A stretch of 24,126 nucleotides of DNA from RGIG3009 sp964389495 (GTDB taxonomy: Bacteria > Bacillota > Clostridia > Oscillospirales > Acutalibacteraceae), in contig CAYMDU010000017.1 of NCBI GenBank assembly GCA_964389495.1, forward strand, positions 1 to 24,126, in the 5' to 3' direction. Under the pieces are notes generated by a model. It worked only from the letters and a program-made list of their open reading frames with translations, was not told the origin of the DNA and made no database searches. Shown here piece after piece: positions 5,730 through 13,296 of the stretch (positions are counted from its first letter, which is position 1; every line of letters starts with the position of its first letter). The translations under genes and the position numbers were made by a program.

Positions 5730-8522
5730 TTATTTTAACAATGCGGCACAGCGTGCGCACAAACCGGCATGCTCGCCCTCGTCTTTCACGCTTTCGCTGT
5801 ATGTCCAGCAGCGGCAGCATTTGCCACCGTCGGCATGGGCAATCGACACCGACAGCCCGGCCACTTCGCCGGTGAATGTGCCGGTACCGTCACCGCACAC
5901 GGCCACCTGCGACACAATCAGCACGGTGGGCCACAGTGCTTCCATCGACTGCACAAACGGCAACAGAGCTTCGCTGCAATGCAAGGTTACCTTGGCTTCC
6001 AGCGAACTGCCGATGAGCTTGGCATTGCGTGCATTTTCCAGTGCCTTTTGCACATCGTCGCGAATGGCATGAATTTGCTCCCACCGTGCGGCAAACGCCG
6101 TGTCTTCGTTCAGGCAGGCCTTCGGCATGTCGTTGAGCATCACCGAACGGGCATCCTCGCCCACCGTGTGCGGCAGGAACGACCAGATTTCCTCGGCAGT
6201 AAACGCCAAAATCGGCGCCAACAACCGTGCCAGGGTGTTCAAAATGCGGTAAATCGCTGTTTGCGCGGCACGGCGCAGCGTGCCGTCGGCCGCTTCAATA
6301 TACAGCCGGTCTTTCAGCACATCCAAATAGAAATTGGACAAATCCACCACGCAGTAGTGATGAATGGCATAAAACGCATCGTGGAACTCATAGGTATCAT
6401 AGGCTTTGTGAACTTCGTCAGTCACCTGCTGCAACCGCATCAGGGCCCAACGATCGATTTCCTGCAACTCGCTGTCGTTCACACAGTCGGTGTTCGGGTT
6501 GAAGTCGTGCAGGTTTCCCAAGATGTAGCGGGCTGTATTGCGCACCTTGCGATACGCTTCGGACAGTTGTTTCAAAATATCCTTGGACAGACGCACATCC
6601 ACGCGGTAGTCCAGCGATGCCACCCACAAACGCAGAATTTCCGCGCCGTAGGTTTTAATCACTTCGTCGGGCGAAATGGCATTGCCCAGCGACTTGTGCA
6701 TGGCTTTGCCTTCGCCATCCACCACCCAGCCGTGCGTTAGCACCGCTTTGTAGGGGGCTTTGCCCGTGCAGGCCACCGAAGTCAGCAACGACGACTGGAA
6801 CCAGCCGCGGTATTGGTCGGCGCCTTCCATGTACAAATCCGCCGGCCACGACAGTTCCGGCCGCTCTTGCAGCACCGCCGCATGGGAAGAACCGGAATCG
6901 AACCACACATCCATGATGTCGCTTTCTTTGCGGAAGTGGTGCCCACCGCAATGCGGACAGGTGGCGCCGGCCGGCACAATCTCGTCGGCCTCGTGCGTGT
7001 ACCAGCCATTGGACCCTTCACGGCGGAACAGTTCCGACACCGCATGGATAAAGTCGGCATCAATAATCGGCTCGCCACAGTCTTCGCAATAGAAAATCGG
7101 AATCGGAACGCCCCACAGCCGCTGGCGGGAAATGCACCAGTCGCTGCGTTCACGCACCATCGACGCAATGCGGTCTTCGCCCCACGCGGGCATCCACTTC
7201 ACATCGCGAATGGCACGCACCGCGTCGTCTTTAAAGCTGTCTACCGAGCAGAACCATTGGTCGGTTGCACGAAACAACACCGGCTGCTTGCAACGCCAGC
7301 AGTGCGGATATTGGTGAACAATTTTCTTCATTGCCAGCAACGAACCGGTTTTGTCCATGTGCACCGCGATCGCTTTGTTGGCTTCGTTGGTGGTCATACC
7401 GGCGCAAATCGGGCCGGCTTCTTCTGTCATGCGGCCTTCGCTGTTCACCGGCACCACCATGCCGATTTGTTCGTATTTCTTGCAAACATTAAAGTCGTCC
7501 ACACCGTGGCCGGGCGCTGTATGCACGCAACCGGTACCGCTTTCCAGCGTTACATGGTCGCCCACAATCACCAGCGATTCCCGATCCAAGAACGGATGGT
7601 GCGCTGTCATCAATTCCAGTTCGGCACCGGTAAAGGTGGCCAGCACCGTGTAGTCGGTAATGCCGGCAGCCGCCATGGTTTCTTCGGTCAGCGCTTCGGC
7701 CAAAATGTAGTTTTCTTCGCCGCAACGCACCACCTGATAGGTGAAAGTCGGGCCCAGGCAAATTGCCAAGTTGGCCGGCAAAGTCCAGGTGGTAGTGGTC
7801 CAAATCACAAACGAAGTGGCTTTCGGGTCCACGCCCGCTGCTGTCAGCACCCCACGGTCGTCTGCCACCGGGAATTTTACATACACCGAATAGCAAGGAT
7901 CCTCCGCATACTCAATCTCGGCTTCCGCCAATGCCGTTTGGCATTCCGGGCACCAATACACCGGCTTCAAGCCCTTGTAAATGTAGCCCTTGGTGGCCAT
8001 TTCGCCGAAAATTTCAATCTGCCGTGCTTCAAACGCCGGTTCCAGGGTGCGATACGGGTGCTCCCAATCGCCCAACACGCCCAAGCGTTTAAACTGCTCG
8101 GTTTGGTCGTGAATGTAGCCTTCGGCAAATTCACGGCAAATATCGCGCAGCTCCGTGGGCGGCATGGACAGCGCATTGGCCACGCCCGCCTTGGCGCGCG
8201 CTTTCAGTTCAATCGGCAAACCGTGCGTATCAAACCCCGGTACAAACGGCGCCTGATACCCCGCCATGTTGCGGTAGCGCACAATCATATCCTTGATGAT
8301 TTTATTGAGTGCCGTGCCGATGTGAATGTTACCATTGGCATACGGCGGGCCGTCGTGCAACACAAAGCGGGGCTTTCCTTCGTTTTTCTTCATCAGCGCT
8401 TCGTAGATATGTTCCTCGTCCCACTTGGCCAAAAACGACGGCTCACGCTGCGGCAATCCGGCACGCATCGGAAACTCGGTGCGGGGCAGATTGAGTGTTT
8501 CGTTGTAATCCTGCTGTTGCAT
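5730..8522 (-). CDS. ileS: Isoleucyl-tRNA synthetase
   Basis: A class I aminoacyl-tRNA synthetase that charges tRNA-Ile and edits misactivated valine; 930 aa is full length for the bacterial type. The nucleotide-binding motif reads HIGT (67-70) inside PPYANGNIHIGTALNK. The editing (CP1) insert spans about 190-400, with WTTTTWTLPAN (241-251). WCISRQRLWGVPIP lies at 462-475. The KMSKS loop is AMHKS (607-611) within GEGKAMHKSLGN. A C-terminal zinc finger uses Cys902/903/905 and Cys922/925. Both signature motifs vary from textbook form (HIGT for HIGH, AMHKS for KMSKS), but the surroundings are intact, so I take the enzyme as active. It begins 20 nt after divIVA; that gap leaves no room for a T-box, so its expression must follow the operon. 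Confidence 0.97.
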   Translation of the reverse strand: MQQQDYNETLNLPRTEFPMRAGLPQREPSFLAKWDEEHIYEALMKKNEGKPRFVLHDGPPYANGNIHIGTALNKIIKDMIVRYRNMAGYQAPFVPGFDTHGLPIELKARAKAGVANALSMPPTELRDICREFAEGYIHDQTEQFKRLGVLGDWEHPYRTLEPAFEARQIEIFGEMATKGYIYKGLKPVYWCPECQTALAEAEIEYAEDPCYSVYVKFPVADDRGVLTAAGVDPKATSFVIWTTTTWTLPANLAICLGPTFTYQVVRCGEENYILAEALTEETMAAAGITDYTVLATFTGAELELMTAHHPFLDRESLVIVGDHVTLESGTGCVHTAPGHGVDDFNVCKKYEQIGMVVPVNSEGRMTEEAGPICAGMTTNEANKAIAVHMDKTGSLLAMKKIVHQYPHCWRCKQPVLFRATDQWFCSVDSFKDDAVRAIRDVKWMPAWGEDRIASMVRERSDWCISRQRLWGVPIPIFYCEDCGEPIIDADFIHAVSELFRREGSNGWYTHEADEIVPAGATCPHCGGHHFRKESDIMDVWFDSGSSHAAVLQERPELSWPADLYMEGADQYRGWFQSSLLTSVACTGKAPYKAVLTHGWVVDGEGKAMHKSLGNAISPDEVIKTYGAEILRLWVASLDYRVDVRLSKDILKQLSEAYRKVRNTARYILGNLHDFNPNTDCVNDSELQEIDRWALMRLQQVTDEVHKAYDTYEFHDAFYAIHHYCVVDLSNFYLDVLKDRLYIEAADGTLRRAAQTAIYRILNTLARLLAPILAFTAEEIWSFLPHTVGEDARSVMLNDMPKACLNEDTAFAARWEQIHAIRDDVQKALENARNAKLIGSSLEAKVTLHCSEALLPFVQSMEALWPTVLIVSQVAVCGDGTGTFTGEVAGLSVSIAHADGGKCCRCWTYSESVKDEGEHAGLCARCAALLK

Positions 8523-8542
8523 GGTTCCTATCTCCTAACGGT

Positions 8543-9226
8543 TTATTTGCGTTTCTTTAAAAATCCGCGCGAGGCTTTGGTGTCGTCTTCTTCATCCTCG
8601 TCGGTGCGAATGTCGTAGTCGTTCCCGAATTTCAAATCCGAAAACCGCGATAACGGCTTGGCATCCTCCGGTGCTTCCTCGGCAACAGCCGCTTCTTCGG
8701 CCGGCGGCGCAATCACCACATCCGGTTCAACCTCCGGTGCCGGCTCCTCGGCCGGTGCTTCGGCTTTGGCCGCCGGTGCCGCTTCCGGTTCCGGCAACAT
8801 GCCAATCAGTTCCAAATGTTCCTTGTACAGTGCCAACATTCGCGCTTTAAAGGCCGCTACTTCACGCTGCACACGCTCCAACTCCGCTTTTTCGGCATCA
8901 ATCTTTGCCAGCGCGGTTTGACGAACCGTTTCTGCCTCCTGCTGTGCCGCCGCTTTCATTTCGGCTGCTTTGGCCTCGGCCTCACGCAGGGCCGCATCCC
9001 CGGCGCGTTGCGCGTTGAGCAGAGCCGCCCGAATGCTGTCTTCATCGTTGCGGTACTCCACCACTTTATCGGCAAGTACCTTCATTTTTTGGTTCAGTTC
9101 TTCTTTCTCGCGAATCAACTGCTCCACCGTTTCGGTACAGGCATCGATAAAATCGTCAACCTCCTCCGCACGGTAGCCACGACCGCGACCGAATTCCACA
9201 TTACGAATTTCATCCAGTGTCAACAT
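8543..9226 (-). CDS. divIVA: DivIVA cell-division/polarity scaffold
   Basis: DivIVA binds curved membrane at poles and septa and recruits division or cell-wall proteins. The N-terminus carries the lipid-binding signature: MLTLDEIRNVEF then RGYRAEEVDDFIDA (16-29). A long coiled coil follows (about 30-140). The C-terminal third is unusual: an Ala/Glu/Pro-rich acidic linker (about 145-190), an Asp/Glu cluster and a basic KKRK end. At 227 residues it is longer than the 164 of Bacillus subtilis DivIVA because of this tail. The ribosome site AAGGAGGA (9234-9241) reaches into the ylmH stop codon. The order ylmH-divIVA-ileS matches Bacillus subtilis. Confidence 0.94.
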   Translation of the reverse strand: MLTLDEIRNVEFGRGRGYRAEEVDDFIDACTETVEQLIREKEELNQKMKVLADKVVEYRNDEDSIRAALLNAQRAGDAALREAEAKAAEMKAAAQQEAETVRQTALAKIDAEKAELERVQREVAAFKARMLALYKEHLELIGMLPEPEAAPAAKAEAPAEEPAPEVEPDVVIAPPAEEAAVAEEAPEDAKPLSRFSDLKFGNDYDIRTDEDEEDDTKASRGFLKKRK

Positions 9227-9240
9227 TGCAAAATCCTCCT

Positions 9241-10008
9241 TTATATGTATTGCTCCAAACGCACAATTAACCGGCCCTTTTTGGTGGTTGGCCCCAGCTG
9301 TGCCACACGAAAACGCCCTGCTCCGCGCACCGACAGCAAATCGCCTTCGGCCACTGTTGCCGCGCCGGCCTGCACCGGCATGTGATTAAGTGATACCGCC
9401 CCTGCCGCCAATCGCCGCACCGCTTCTTCACGCGAAACACGCAACGCCGCGTGCAACACAGCATCCAGCCGCGGTGACGGCACCGTGTCTTGCCAAGTGC
9501 GTACTTCACGCCGCACCGAAATCGGGCCGTTAAACGGATATTCCGCTCGCACGCCTTCACGCCCGATTTTGGTTACCGTGTCGGCCAAAAAGGACGCCAT
9601 GTCTTCGTCGGCCAGTACAATCGCCCGCCCGGGCTCACACACAATATCGCCCAGCTTGTCACGGCGAATACCGGCAGCCAGCAACGCTCCCAACACATCG
9701 CGGTGCGTAATTTCGGCCACTGTGCGATAGTGAAATGCCAATGCCCGCACCGGAAACGCCGCCTCGTCGAGAGGCAAAAACGGCGGAAACACACCCAACA
9801 CGGTGCGCTCTGCTTCGGCATATCCGCCGAAAAACAAAAAATGGCTATTTCCCTGTTCATGCAAGACGGCTCGTGCCACCGCCTGCCGGTGTTCATCTAA
9901 AAAACCGACAAAGCGCGGACACGAGCGCGCGTCACACAGATGGCAAGCATCCTCTATGCGGGCACGCAGCAGCGCGTCCTCTTCGGATGCCTCAGAAATA
10001 CAACCCAT
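9241..10008 (-). CDS. ylmH: YlmH/RqcP, S4-domain RNA-binding protein
   Basis: In Bacillus subtilis YlmH (RqcP) binds the 50S subunit with RqcH in ribosome-associated quality control, where stalled chains are tagged with alanine; it lies in the division cluster. The 255-residue length fits the family (257 in B. subtilis). The N-terminal two thirds is the family domain and the C-terminus is an S4 domain (about 175-235: SPRLDAVLHAALRVSREEAV, then AGAVSLNH and EGDLLSVRGAGRF). The reading frame is open further upstream (to 10110), but that part lies wholly inside sepF and reads as tryptophan-rich non-protein, so I chose the ATG at 10008. It overlaps the sepF end by 17 nt and has only a weak ribosome site, so translation is probably coupled to sepF. 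Confidence 0.9.
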   Translation of the reverse strand: MGCISEASEEDALLRARIEDACHLCDARSCPRFVGFLDEHRQAVARAVLHEQGNSHFLFFGGYAEAERTVLGVFPPFLPLDEAAFPVRALAFHYRTVAEITHRDVLGALLAAGIRRDKLGDIVCEPGRAIVLADEDMASFLADTVTKIGREGVRAEYPFNGPISVRREVRTWQDTVPSPRLDAVLHAALRVSREEAVRRLAAGAVSLNHMPVQAGAATVAEGDLLSVRGAGRFRVAQLGPTTKKGRLIVRLEQYI

Positions 10009-10426
10009 TGTTTTCCAGCTCGTCCAACAAATCACCCATGAAGCCCACATTGTACGGCGTGATAATATAGGTGCAGTTGGCCACCTTTTTGATTTGACCG
10101 TCGTTGGCATAGGCCACGCCGCTCAAAAAGTCCAAAATGCGGCGTGCCACATCTTTGTTCGATGACTCCAAATTGAGAACCACCGTGCGCTTGGCATTCA
10201 AGTGGTCGGCAATGGCACTCGCGTCGTCAAAACGCTCCGGCTTCACCAACACCACTTGCAACTGCGCTGTGGCATGAATGTTCACCACTTTGTTGCTGCG
10301 ACGCGAAGTATCCTCCGCCGCATCGCGATCCGCTCCGCGCGAAACCAATTCTTCGCGCTCATCTTCCAATTCGCGCTCGTCTTCTGCATCACCCAGCAGG
10401 TCTTGCAATTTTCCGAATAATCCCAT
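9992..10426 (-). CDS. sepF: SepF, FtsZ-binding division protein
   Basis: SepF bundles FtsZ filaments and ties them to the membrane; it partly overlaps FtsA in function in Gram-positives. The first 12 residues (MGLFGKLQDLLG) form the amphipathic membrane helix. An acidic, charged linker follows (13-42), then the conserved SepF core (about 45-130: VVLVKPERFDDA, AIADHLNAKRTVVLNLE, RRILDFLSGVAYAN, YIITPYNV). 144 residues is typical. GGGAGGAA (10433-10440) precedes the ATG; the yggS stop is only 2 nt upstream. FtsZ itself is not in the window. Confidence 0.95.
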   Translation of the reverse strand: MGLFGKLQDLLGDAEDERELEDEREELVSRGADRDAAEDTSRRSNKVVNIHATAQLQVVLVKPERFDDASAIADHLNAKRTVVLNLESSNKDVARRILDFLSGVAYANDGQIKKVANCTYIITPYNVGFMGDLLDELENNGLYF

Positions 10427-10428
10427 GG

Positions 10429-11169
10429 TTAATTCCTCCCATTGTATTGATAATCTCGTGCGCCGAAAATCGCCGAACCGATTCGGACCATTGTCGACCC
10501 TTCTTGGATTGCCTCGGCATAATCCATCGACATACCCAAAGACAGAATCTCCATAGTTATATTATCTACATTTTTACCCCGAATGTCAATAAACAGTTTC
10601 TGCATTTGATAAAAAATTGCGCGTTTTTCCGCCTCGGTTTGCAATATTGGTGGAATTGCCATCAATCCGCGCACACGAATACCCGATAATTGACTTGCCG
10701 TTTCCAGCAACGAATCCAGTTTTTCCACCGGCACACCGCTTTTGGAAGCCTCGCCGCCGATGTTCACTTCCAAAAGCACATCGGCAACTCCGCGTTCGGT
10801 GGCCAATGCCGCTTGGGAAATGGCCTGTGCCAAGTGTTCGCTGTCCACCGACTGTATCATATCCACCTGCCCCACAATGCGCCGCACTTTGTTGGTTTGC
10901 AGGTGCCCGATGAGATGCGTTTGCACGCCTTCCAAACAAAGTTGGTCCCGTTTACCGAGATACTCCTGCACACGGTTTTCTCCTATACAGGTAATTCCTG
11001 CTGCCAGCGCCGCGTTAATACGCGTCGCATCCACGGTTTTGGTTACCGCCATCAATGTTACTTCGTCACGGCGGCGCCCTGCGCGCGCACAGGCATTTTG
11101 AATTGTCTCTTCCACCCGCAACACATTGTCGCGCACCCAATCGAACTCACCGAACGAGTTTTCCGTCAT
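10429..11169 (-). CDS. yggS: YggS/YlmE-family PLP-binding protein
   Basis: YggS/PLPBP proteins bind pyridoxal 5'-phosphate and help keep PLP and some amino-acid pools balanced; no enzymatic activity is established. The 246-residue protein is one alanine-racemase-like TIM barrel. Lys44 in MAVTKTV forms the Schiff base; LIGHLQTNK (about 86-94), the GLMAIPP stretch and LSLGMSMDYAEAIQEGSTMVRIG near the C-terminus are family signatures that hold the phosphate. It lies directly before sepF as ylmE does in Bacillus subtilis. It overlaps the upstream HlyD-like gene by 23 nt; a purine-rich GAAGGGGAAAAG lies just before its ATG. Confidence 0.95.
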   Translation of the reverse strand: MTENSFGEFDWVRDNVLRVEETIQNACARAGRRRDEVTLMAVTKTVDATRINAALAAGITCIGENRVQEYLGKRDQLCLEGVQTHLIGHLQTNKVRRIVGQVDMIQSVDSEHLAQAISQAALATERGVADVLLEVNIGGEASKSGVPVEKLDSLLETASQLSGIRVRGLMAIPPILQTEAEKRAIFYQMQKLFIDIRGKNVDNITMEILSLGMSMDYAEAIQEGSTMVRIGSAIFGARDYQYNGRN

Positions 11170-12373
11170 ACAACTTTTCCCCCTTCACCACCATTTTATC
11201 ATACAGCTGGGCATAACTGCTGTCGTCGGTGATTTCACACACAGAATACTTATCGTTGGCATCGTGGTACAGCACCCGCACCCGCCGAAACGACAACACA
11301 TTGCCCGCTTGCACATACACGCCCGGTTCCTGACTGTCGTTAAAATACAGCGCACTGTCCGGAATACGAATACCGTCATACTGTTGCAGCCGGATTTCCA
11401 CTTGCTCTATGCGTGCCGTGGACAGTGCCTGACTCATTTGCGTGCATTGCAACACCAACACCGCGTTGCCGTCGGTGTCTTTATTCACAGCCACCACTTG
11501 CATCGACATAACTTCACTGCTCACAAACGGCATGCACACTTCCAGTTGGGTACCCATCTTCACTGTTGATGCCTGCGCCAACGGCAGCACGCATGCCAAA
11601 TACCATTCGTAGTCTTCCACCACTTTGCCAATGCCGGTTTCCGCCGTGGGCGCCGCCCCTTCAACCACCGCACGCAGTTGTTCCACTGTCAGCGATGTTA
11701 CACCTTTGGTGCCGCACAGTTTCTCGTAGCCATCCATTTCGCCAATAAAATAGCCTGCTGCCGGCGAAGTGATACCGGATGTTGCCGCCTTAAAGGATTT
11801 CGCCAGTTCTGCCCGCTGCGACCGCAACGCCGCCAGCTGACCGTCAAAATTTTCCACGCGCCCAATGGTGATTTGCTGCTTGTTCAGCAAGGTCAGCAAT
11901 CGCGAACGCAAGGCAGACATTCCCGCGATCTCATTTTTTCGCGCCGTGCTCGACAGATCGGTCCAAGTTTGATTCAACTGCTGGTTAATGGCCGCCAAAT
12001 TTGCCCGATTGGCCGTTCCTTGTGCATTAATTGACGAAAGCGACTCCAATTCGGCATCCAATGCTTCTAACTGTTGCTGCGCCAACGCATCGCTTTCCGA
12101 AGCAAACACATCGGCAATCTTTCCGTATTTGGACACACGGTCGCCGTTGGCCACTGTATAAAATAAATACCCGTTGGCCGTTTGCGTGATCACCGTTTCA
12201 TCGCGATACACCACGCCTGTGGCTTCCAATGTTTGATATGCCGTGGCCCGTGTCACTGTTTCTGTTGTCAGCGGAGATGCCACAATCTGGTATCCCTGGT
12301 ATGCAATATAAATCAACAAAAGCGCGGCCACCGCTATGGCACCCACACGCTTGATTGCAGCACTCATCGGCAT
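11147..12373 (-). CDS. HlyD-like membrane-anchored adaptor protein, function unknown
   Basis: The 408-residue protein has one N-terminal membrane helix (about 10-30) and is otherwise predicted outside the membrane. The layout is that of a membrane-fusion/HlyD-type adaptor: a split barrel-sandwich (lipoyl-like) domain with halves at about 67-90 (ANGYLFYTVANGDRVSKYG) and 201-219 (SPAAGYFIGEMDGYEKL), separated by a long charged alpha-hairpin (94-195), then beta-rich C-terminal domains. No ABC transporter or other export partner is in the window; instead it sits between miaA and yggS inside the division operon. AAGGAG (12379-12384) lies 5 nt before the ATG at 12373; a second ATG at 12367 overlaps the miaA stop as ATGA. 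Sequence upstream in frame lies within miaA and is not part of the gene. The fold call is fairly sure, the role is not. Confidence 0.75.
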   Translation of the reverse strand: MPMSAAIKRVGAIAVAALLLIYIAYQGYQIVASPLTTETVTRATAYQTLEATGVVYRDETVITQTANGYLFYTVANGDRVSKYGKIADVFASESDALAQQQLEALDAELESLSSINAQGTANRANLAAINQQLNQTWTDLSSTARKNEIAGMSALRSRLLTLLNKQQITIGRVENFDGQLAALRSQRAELAKSFKAATSGITSPAAGYFIGEMDGYEKLCGTKGVTSLTVEQLRAVVEGAAPTAETGIGKVVEDYEWYLACVLPLAQASTVKMGTQLEVCMPFVSSEVMSMQVVAVNKDTDGNAVLVLQCTQMSQALSTARIEQVEIRLQQYDGIRIPDSALYFNDSQEPGVYVQAGNVLSFRRVRVLYHDANDKYSVCEITDDSSYAQLYDKMVVKGEKLYDGKLVR

Positions 12374-13296
12374 CCGCACTCCTTCCACCGTTTGATTTCC
12401 GCCGTTGCCTCTGCCAGCACCGTTCCGTCGTCCGCGAACAGCGGCTTCAAGCCGCTGTCCCTCCGAAACCACGAAAGCTGCCGCTTGGCATAGCGCCGAC
12501 TGCTTTGCTTAATGGCTTCCGCCACCTCATCGCGTGACTGTTCTCCAGCAAAATAGGGGGTCCATTCCTTGTAACCGATAGCCTGGCACACCGTGTCGGT
12601 ATCCGGTTGATCACGCAGCCAACGCGCCTCGGCTTCCAGCCCTTCGTCCATCATCGCATCCACTCGTCGGTTGATGCGGTCATACAGCAATGCGCGGTCA
12701 TGAAATTCCAGCCGCAAGCCACACACCGCATAGGGCGACGGCACACGATGCGACTCTTCGTTTTGCTGCGTCACGGTGCGGCCTGTTGTGTAGTACAACT
12801 CCAACGCCCGCACAATTCGCCCACGGTCGTTCGGATGCAACCGCGCTGCTGTCGGCGGGTCCACCGTTGCCAGTTCGGCCAACAGCACTTCGGTTCCTTC
12901 GTGTTCGGCCCGCCGTATCAATTCTTCTCGCATCGGCCGCTGCGCCGGCTGTTCTTCAAACCGGCGATTTTCCACCACTGCCTGAATATACAGCCCCGTG
13001 CCACCGCACAACACCGGTAACCGACCCAGTGCATGCACCGCACGAATAGCCTCGTGTGCCGCTTCGGCATATCGTGCCACGCTAAACGATGCCTGCGGCG
13101 GCAAAAAGCCCAGCAAGTGATGCGGCACTCCTGCCATTTCTTCTTCGGTGGGACGCGCCGTTCCAATGCGCAACCCCGCATACACCTGCATGGAATCAGC
13201 CGAAATCACTTCGCCGTCAAATTGCTGACACAGTGCCACCGCCAACGCCGTTTTTCCCGACGCCGTCGGCCCTGCAATCACGCACAGCGGTATCAT
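12364..13296 (-). CDS. miaA: tRNA dimethylallyltransferase
   Basis: MiaA adds a dimethylallyl group to the N6 of A37 in tRNAs that read codons starting with U, making i6A. MiaB, encoded at the head of this operon, then adds the methylthio group. The 310-residue protein has the P-loop GPTASGKT (9-16), the catalytic/tRNA-binding SADSMQVY (32-39, Asp34 and Gln37), GTARPT (45-50), GGTGLYIQAV and the C-terminal RYAKRQLSWFRRD stretch. The start overlaps the mutL stop as ATGA, with GGGAGG upstream. Its stop overlaps the start of the HlyD-like gene. Confidence 0.96.
   Translation of the reverse strand: MIPLCVIAGPTASGKTALAVALCQQFDGEVISADSMQVYAGLRIGTARPTEEEMAGVPHHLLGFLPPQASFSVARYAEAAHEAIRAVHALGRLPVLCGGTGLYIQAVVENRRFEEQPAQRPMREELIRRAEHEGTEVLLAELATVDPPTAARLHPNDRGRIVRALELYYTTGRTVTQQNEESHRVPSPYAVCGLRLEFHDRALLYDRINRRVDAMMDEGLEAEARWLRDQPDTDTVCQAIGYKEWTPYFAGEQSRDEVAEAIKQSSRRYAKRQLSWFRRDSGLKPLFADDGTVLAEATAEIKRWKECGCR

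Noticed and set aside
6813..8618. Long plus-strand open frame (601 codons) opposite ileS
   Set aside because: It lies wholly antisense to a certain gene and its translation is rich in His, Arg and Phe with no domain; open antisense frames arise from the codon bias of GC-rich genes.
10009..10110. Extended N-terminus of ylmH inside sepF
   Set aside because: The extra 34 residues are tryptophan-rich, unlike the family, and come from sepF read in another frame.
12374..12472. Extended N-terminus of the HlyD-like protein inside miaA
   Set aside because: The ribosome site at 12379-12384 and the membrane helix position fit the start at 12373; the extension is miaA in another frame.
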